From positions 1 to 64,000 of the forward strand of contig NZ_VXKQ01000009.1 in assembly GCF_008711465.1 (NCBI RefSeq): a stretch of DNA of 64,000 nucleotides, in the 5' to 3' direction. Numbering within the stretch: position 1 is the stretch's first letter; every line of letters starts with the position of its first letter. This DNA is from Francisella sp. SYW-9. GTDB taxonomy: Bacteria; Pseudomonadota; Gammaproteobacteria; Francisellales; Francisellaceae. A program made the translations under genes and the position numbers. The notes under the pieces are model-generated. The model was not told the DNA's origin. It ran no database searches and was given only the letters and a program-made list of their open reading frames with translations. Shown in pieces: positions 59,228 to 64,000 of this stretch.

Positions 59228-59324
59228 TAGCAATATATCTTTCAAGCTTTCTTTCTAAGTTAAAATAACTCTTTTACCTGTAAAGTTCTCATTCTGGTAC
59301 ATGTCACTTCAACTCTATTAATTA

Positions 59325-59340
59325 GGTTCCATGAACAAAA
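59325..59340 (+). repeat. Left terminal inverted repeat of the IS5-family element
   Basis: GGTTCCATGAACAAAA, preceded by TA (59323-59324). It is an exact complement of the right end. Confidence 0.9.
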
Positions 59341-59405
59341 TTTTTGCATAAAGATGTTAAGTGTATTTAAATGGTTTTGCGAAACAAATAACACACCTAA
59401 CATAT

Positions 59406-61134
59406 ATGGAATATTATATATCAGAATCAAATTGGTCAACAATTTTAGCTTTTCTTACAAATCAAAAAGGCTTACATACAAAAGACACTGCTAAGCTTAG
59501 AAAATTTATAGAAGCAGTTTTTTTATATTCTAAAAACAGGTACTCAATGGAAATACCTTCATAAAGAATATGGTGATAGTAGAGCTAAACGTTATAAATA
59601 TTGGGTTGATAAAGGAATATGGAATAATTTAATGACCTATGTTTTAGATATTGATTCACAACAGTTTATGATAGATTCACTATCTGTCAAAGCACATGCA
59701 TGTGCTAGTGGCTATGAAATAAACGGTAATCAAATCAATGCATTAGGTAGAAGTGTTGGTGGTTTAACAACAAAGATTCATACTCTTACAGATGCTTTAG
59801 GGAATCCTGTAAGGTTTATAATAACTGCTGGTAATGTTCATGATATTTTACCTTCGCAACAACTCTTACAAGGGATAACAAACGCTTATATTCTTGCTGA
59901 TAACTGAAGTTACGGACTTTATATTTAAAGCAGCAATTTAGTCCTTATTTTATAAGTATCCATCGAAAGTAACTTTAATAGATATGAATTTACAGGATAG
60001 TTCGAATTTATATACAGAGTTTTTATTATGTCCGACATCACAAGCTAGCGCGACGATGTGCTCTAATATGCTAGATAATGTTGTTAAGCATGATAGTTTT
60101 TCAAGGATGCTGAAGTTGGATAATTATGGAAGTGCTTATATTTGGAGCAAAGCTAAAACAGTATTAAATAACTTTAAATATACTACTAAAATCTTATCCT
60201 TAGATAACACAATAATACATAAGCCAGATAGTAAAGTTAATGAAGTAGTAAACTGGTTTTATGATCACTCTGTAGGTAGAGCTATTAAAAAGTATTAATC
60301 TTATAAATGCATTATTACATACTCCTATAGCTAATATACCTGTAGGTTTTGAAGTACAGACTAAAGACCAACTTGTTGTTAGTCAAGATAAACATGGTAA
60401 TTATAAATTTAAACGTAAAGCTCGCTATAGTATAAATCAATTAGCTAGAAAGCTTGTTTTACTATCTTTAAAGAACGTTGGCTACATTGACTATATCGTT
60501 GGTGATAGGTACTTTGCTTCTAAGGATAATTTAAAGTTTTTCAATAAGCATAAAGTTAAGTTTGATGCTAATGCTGGTAACTACTGTAGGATAGATGAGT
60601 TAGAATTATCAGATCATGAGTCTATGAAAGTTTTTCTCAAAGGTATAAATATAGTCTTGTGGTTACTCGCCAAGTCTACAAAAACGCAGACAATTCTATG
60701 GGTGAGATATATTTAATTACTAATAATCTAAACCTTAAGAGTAACCACATAGAAGATATCTATCAAAAAAGATGGAATATAGAGACTTATCACCGTAGCT
60801 TAAAACAAAATGTTAGCTTAGCCAAATCACCAACATCTGTAATTACAACACAACTAAATCATATAGGCTTATCTATTGGTGCATCCATTGAACTTGAAAA
60901 ACTCAAACTTGCTTCAGGTAAAAATCACTATGCTTTAAAAAGAAAAATAAGCTGGTGATTCCTGCTAGAGAAAATTATACTATCGATTGGCATATATATA
61001 AAGAAAGACATTTGATTGAGAACTTTTTCTCTAAAATTAAGCATTTTAGAAGGGTGTTCTCTAGATTTGATAAAACTTGCTCTGCTTTTCTTGGCTTTAT
61101 TGCTTTAGCTAGCATATTCATTTGGCTTAGATAA
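59406..61134 (+). pseudogene. IS5-family transposase, frameshifted and interrupted
   Basis: The frame opens at ATG 59406 (MEYYISESNWSTILAFL). It shifts at the T7 run near 59518-59524, where six T would keep the frame. It then continues as LKTGTQWKYLHKEYGDSRAKR, FMIDSLSVKAHA and KIHTLTDALGNPVRFIITAG, stopping at the insert after YILADN. The C-terminus resumes after 60957: IPARENYTIDWHIYKERHLIENFFSKIKHFRRVFSRFDKT, to stop at 61134. About 25 residues around the second acidic motif (ADKGYD region) are missing. The restored direction is a +1 shift, so I treat it as mutation rather than programmed frameshifting. Confidence 0.85.
59984..60958 (+). pseudogene. IS4-like transposase fragment inserted in the IS5 element, with two frameshifts
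   Basis: The reading opens at ATG 59984. The first segment (KHDSFSRMLKL, ILSLDNTIIHKPDS, GRAIKKY) ends at a frameshift near 60290. The second segment (INLINALLHTPIANIPVGFE, DYIVGDRYFASKDNL) ends near 60655. The third (VTRQVYKNADNSMGEIYLITNN, DIYQKRWNIETYHRSLKQN) stops at 60958. DDE residues are visible in LDNT, VGDRYF and WNIETYHRSLK. The stop abuts the outer transposase sequence directly, so the right end of this IS seems to be lost. The left junction lies near 59905. Confidence 0.75.
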
Positions 61135-61136
61135 TT

Positions 61137-61152
61137 TTTTGTTCATGGAACC
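61137..61152 (-). repeat. Right terminal inverted repeat of the IS5-family element
   Basis: TTTTGTTCATGGAACC is the exact complement of the left repeat, followed by TA (61153-61154). Confidence 0.9.
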
Positions 61153-61206
61153 TATTCACTTTGTCATAAAACCAACAATTATGATCACTAGATTAATAAT
61201 GATAAG

Positions 61207-62031
61207 CTATTTTTTAATAGCTACTATTGTTGGAAACATTTTCTGACTATCATAAATTATTTCTTTAATATCAAAGCCACAACTATATAAAATCTGACAA
61301 AATTCATCTTCTGTATGAGTCATTGTCCAGCCAACATTTAGGATATCTACAAAAATCTGCCTACCAAATTTAGCTTTATCCAAGTCTTTGATATCAACTT
61401 TATCTAACGGAATAAGGAAGCTAGAAATAAGCACTCCTCCTTGCTTTAACGAATCACTTAGGATCTGGAAAAACTTTTGAACTTCACCTTTTGTTTTAAG
61501 GTAAATGTTAAGACCATTACTAACTACAGCATCATAATGATTCTTAACATCCATTTTAAAAACGTCTTCAACTATATAGTTAACCTCTTCTAATTCAGCT
61601 AGACCACTTTGGCCAGCACAGCTACTATCAAGGTCATAAGCATCTATATTAAATTTTTTAGATAAAATTAACTCTTCGGAGAACTCTGGTAAAAGTCCGG
61701 CAGGCACAGCTAATATTTTAGAGCCACTCAACAAGTTTGATATCTTCTGCTTAAAGTTTAGATATCTCTCCTGAGTAGCATTAAATCCTGAAAAAGTAGT
61801 TATAAGCTTATTCTCAAAATCACTAGAATAGCCTCCTTTATTCTGAGTTATGACTTTTGTCCAGTATGCATTAAGCCCTCTATTTTGGATTAGAAATCTA
61901 CCCAAAGGACAATTATCCAACTGACTTAAAAGCCCCAATAAAACATCATCATTTGCTATTCTAAGCTTAATTTCATTATAAGCATCATCATAACTAACGA
62001 ATGCTCCGTGACTAACAATTTCTTTAGACAT
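61207..62031 (-). CDS. SAM-dependent methyltransferase-like protein
   Basis: This 274-residue protein has a class I methyltransferase-like core from about residue 105. Motif I is degenerate (KILAVPAGLLPEF instead of a Gly-rich loop). An acidic strand end (IDAYDLDSSC) follows, then YDAVVSNGLNIYL (motif IV-like) and LKQGGVLISSFLIP. SAM binding may be altered. It lies 15 bp downstream of the NTF2-like gene, so the two probably share a transcript. The substrate is unknown. Confidence 0.65.
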   Translation of the reverse strand: MSKEIVSHGAFVSYDDAYNEIKLRIANDDVLLGLLSQLDNCPLGRFLIQNRGLNAYWTKVITQNKGGYSSDFENKLITTFSGFNATQERYLNFKQKISNLLSGSKILAVPAGLLPEFSEELILSKKFNIDAYDLDSSCAGQSGLAELEEVNYIVEDVFKMDVKNHYDAVVSNGLNIYLKTKGEVQKFFQILSDSLKQGGVLISSFLIPLDKVDIKDLDKAKFGRQIFVDILNVGWTMTHTEDEFCQILYSCGFDIKEIIYDSQKMFPTIVAIKK

Positions 62032-62046
62032 AATAATCCTTTTCTT

Positions 62047-62436
62047 TCATTTTCTACGACCTAAATCTTTATCCTCATCGGAGCCTTGAATAATTCTTGT
62101 ACGCTCAGCACATGAGATTAACATTTTATCTTTAAATTTAAAAAAAGCATGAACTTCAGCAACAATTTCTTGTTCACTATTTCTTTTCTTAGCATAGACT
62201 TTATGTAAAGATGCAACAGTATCACCCTCTTCTACAAGACAGATAAAATCAAAAGAAATACTCTCAAAGATCTCACGCTGCTTTTTAATGTGATCAATAA
62301 AATCAATATAGTCAATCCTATGACCATCAACTACTTGCTTATAATTTCTACTAACAAATGTACTAATATACTGTTCAGGATCTACTTTAGGGTTATATAT
62401 ATTTTCAAATAATGATTTAAGATAATTTTTCAGCAC
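62047..62436 (-). CDS. NTF2/SnoaL-like small protein
   Basis: This 129-residue protein follows the NTF2 pattern: an N-terminal helix (LKNYLKSLFENIYNP), then IDYIDFIDHIKKQREIFESISFDF, then curved-sheet strands (GDTVASLHKVYAKK, EIVAEVHAFFKFKDKMLISC). SnoaL-like proteins act as small cyclases, isomerases or binding proteins. No function can be assigned here. It lies between lysS and the methyltransferase-like gene. Confidence 0.6.
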   Translation of the reverse strand: MLKNYLKSLFENIYNPKVDPEQYISTFVSRNYKQVVDGHRIDYIDFIDHIKKQREIFESISFDFICLVEEGDTVASLHKVYAKKRNSEQEIVAEVHAFFKFKDKMLISCAERTRIIQGSDEDKDLGRRK

Positions 62437-62460
62437 CTGTCATTCCAACCATTACAAAGT

Positions 62461-62502
62461 ATAAGATCACTACTAGTGTCTATCTTATAGCATATATGCT
62501 AT
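62461..62502. repeat. Two dyads between lysS and the NTF2-like gene
   Basis: ATAAGAT (62461-62467) is complementary to ATCTTAT (62482-62488), with CACTA-C-TAGTG inside. A 16-bp perfect palindrome ATAGCATATATGCTAT follows at 62487-62502. The 94-bp gap lies just after the lysS stop. It could be a terminator without a T run or a protein-binding site. Confidence 0.4.
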
Positions 62503-62530
62503 GGTTCAAAATGCTTTTCTAGCACTCAAA

Positions 62531-64000
62531 TTACTCAGGCTTCATATGAGGGAATAATATTACATCTCGAATAGATTGAGAGTTTGTTAGATACATTACA
62601 AGTCTATCAATACCTATACCTTGACCAGCTGTTGGCGGCATACCATACTCTAAAGCACGAATATAGTCCTTATCATAAGGCATGGCTTCATCATCACCAG
62701 ATGCAGCTGCTTCAACTTGTTTTCTAAATCTTTCTGCCTGATCTTGGGCATCATTTAACTCAGAGAAACCATTAGCAATCTCACGCGCACCTATAAAGAA
62801 CTCAAATCTATCAGTAAACTCTGCATTACCATCTTGTCTACGTGCCAGTGGTGAAACTACTGCAGGATAGTCTGTAATAAATGTTGGCTGAATAAGCTTA
62901 TGCTCTACAGTTTCTTCAAATATTTCATTTATTAAGTGTCCAAGTTCATGGAATGCTTCAACCTTAATATTTAATCTATCTGCAACTTTCTTAGCTGATT
63001 CAAAATCTGCTAGATCTTGTTTTGAGATATCTTTATTATATTTAACAATTGAATCAACCATTGAAATACGCTCATACTTACCACCGAAGTTGATTTTATA
63101 CTCACCATACTCAAGCTCTAGAGTTCCTGTAACTTCTTGTACAAGCTTAGAAAGCATATCCTCTGTTAAATCCATAAGATCATTATAATCAGAGTATGCC
63201 ATATAGAATTCAAGCATTGTAAATTCTGGATTATGACGAGATGATACACCTTCATTTCTGAAATTACGGTTTATTTCATAAACACGTTCAAAACCACCAA
63301 CTACTAATCTTTTTAGATAAAGTTCCGGAGCAATACGTAAATATAAAGGCATATCTAAAGCATTATGATGAGTCTTAAATGGCTTAGCTGCTGCACCACC
63401 TTGTAAAACATGCATCATTGGAGTCTCTACCTCCATAAAGCTCATACTATCAAAATAATTACGAATAAAGCTCACAACTTTTGAACGAACTTTAAATACT
63501 TCTCTAGCCTTTTCATTAGTAATTAGATCAACATATCTTTGACGATATCTAGTTTCTTGATCTGATAAACCATGAAACTTATCAGGAAGTGGGCGAATTG
63601 CTTTAGTTAAAATCTCAAAATGGTCTGCATGAATAGATAACTCACCAGTATTTGTCTTAAACATAGTCCCAGAAACACCTACAATATCACCTAAATCACA
63701 TAAGTTTTTAAAAGTATCATATTGACCTTCTGGAAGATCACTTTTCTTTAAGTAAATTTGTATTCTACCTGAGAAATCTTGCAAAGTAATAAAAGAAGCT
63801 TTACCCATCACTCTTCTTAAAACTGCTCTACCAGTTACTTTATAACGCTCTTTAGGCTCTAGCTCCTCCAACTCTTGCTTTGATTTGTCAGAATATTTTG
63901 CTTGTAAATCTGCAGCAACAATATTTCTTCTAAAACTATTTGGGTGACTAACTCCATTATTCTGCTCTGCAAGTGTCTGTAATTTTTCTTTTCTTAAAGC
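62531..64000 (-). CDS. lysS: Lysyl-tRNA synthetase (class II), 5' end outside window
   Basis: The reading frame is open from the right edge, so the first residues are missing; 489 residues are visible. The N-terminal OB-fold anticodon domain reads [34 protein letters not shown]. The class II core has motif 2 ([33 protein letters not shown]) and motif 3 ([21 protein letters not shown]). It charges tRNA-Lys in the cytoplasm. The LysS family is about 500 residues, so only a few are lost. A Leu codon at 63871 is not the true start. Confidence 0.95.
   Translation of the reverse strand, partial: ALRKEKLQTLAEQNNGVSHPNSFRRNIVAADLQAKYSDKSKQELEELEPKERYKVTGRAVLRRVMGKASFITLQDFSGRIQIYLKKSDLPEGQYDTFKNLCDLGDIVGVSGTMFKTNTGELSIHADHFEILTKAIRPLPDKFHGLSDQETRYRQRYVDLITNEKAREVFKVRSKVVSFIRNYFDSMSFMEVETPMMHVLQGGAAAKPFKTHHNALDMPLYLRIAPELYLKRLVVGGFERVYEINRNFRNEGVSSRHNPEFTMLEFYMAYSDYNDLMDLTEDMLSKLVQEVTGTLELEYGEYKINFGGKYERISMVDSIVKYNKDISKQDLADFESAKKVADRLNIKVEAFHELGHLINEIFEETVEHKLIQPTFITDYPAVVSPLARRQDGNAEFTDRFEFFIGAREIANGFSELNDAQDQAERFRKQVEAAASGDDEAMPYDKDYIRALEYGMPPTAGQGIGIDRLVMYLTNSQSIRDVILFPHMKPE

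Larger units (their letters stand above)
59325..61152 (+). mobile_element. Decayed IS5-family (IS427-like) insertion sequence carrying a second IS fragment
   Basis: The element is bounded by 16-bp perfect inverted repeats GGTTCCATGAACAAAA and flanked by TA on both sides, a probable 2-bp target duplication. Removing the inner insert (about 59.90-60.96 kb) leaves roughly 770 bp that encode an IS5/IS427-type DDE transposase. The outer gene has a frameshift in a T7 run and is split by the insert. The intact ends suggest fairly recent arrival followed by decay. It lies between the APC permease and the methyltransferase-like gene. Confidence 0.85.

Noticed and set aside
59518-59524. Programmed frameshifting at the T7 run of the IS5-type transposase
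   Set aside because: The downstream frame is reached by a +1 shift, the element is already split by an insert, and catalytic sequence is missing. Mutation is the simpler reading.

Overview
The window is AT-rich, densely packed gammaproteobacterial chromosome. Codon use, the side-by-side cyo and cyd oxidase operons, the GSII-type glutamine synthetase and the IS content all suggest Francisella or a close relative in Francisellaceae. The species cannot be fixed from this stretch. No rRNA, tRNA or CRISPR array was seen.

Layout. 1-3.0 kb: the start of a non-ribosomal peptide synthetase (condensation domain, then the beginning of an adenylation domain, cut by the window edge), translationally coupled to an MFS exporter. 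3.1-12.8 kb: quinol oxidases, with cyoABCDE on the minus strand, a YajR-type MFS transporter, then cydAB and a 29-residue CydX. 12.9-23.6 kb: a PheC-like periplasmic protein, a DMT-type permease, priA-pnuC, a YihY membrane protein, wrbA, a SlyB-type lipoprotein, another MFS carrier and a Zn/Mn-type ABC importer whose permease starts at GTG. 23.7-29.2 kb: an RND efflux pair and a dienelactone hydrolase. 29.3-32.8 kb: purine genes purA-hpt, divergent from purH.

32.9-48.9 kb is the accessory heart of the window: a type IVb pilus locus of the R64/TCP kind. All genes except one regulator lie on the minus strand. One block encodes the assembly ATPase (PilQ), platform protein (PilR), major pilin (PilS) and three tandem PilV-like minor pilins. 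A second block encodes a TcpQ-domain lipoprotein (PilL-like), secretin (PilN), PilO and PilP. Between them sit a TetR regulator and two paralogous secreted proteins with PKD-like and repeated two-cysteine modules. Each secreted gene has a near-identical dyad (TAGACCG-NN-CGGTCTA) about 50 bp before its start. I infer a regulated pilus-plus-exoprotein system. No prepilin peptidase, PilM, PilT or shufflon recombinase is present in the window.

49-59.2 kb: a serine/threonine-type permease, lipocalin, holA, then a eukaryote-like nitrogen pair: GSII glutamine synthetase and a glutaminase with the full animal-type architecture, including an EF-hand-like N-terminus and C-terminal ankyrin repeats. A CPBP protease, a UPF0114 protein, alanine racemase and a divergent APC permease follow. 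59.3-61.2 kb: a decayed IS5-family element with matching inverted repeats, interrupted by a second decayed transposase gene. 61.2-64 kb: a methyltransferase-like protein, an NTF2-like protein and lysS, which runs off the right edge.
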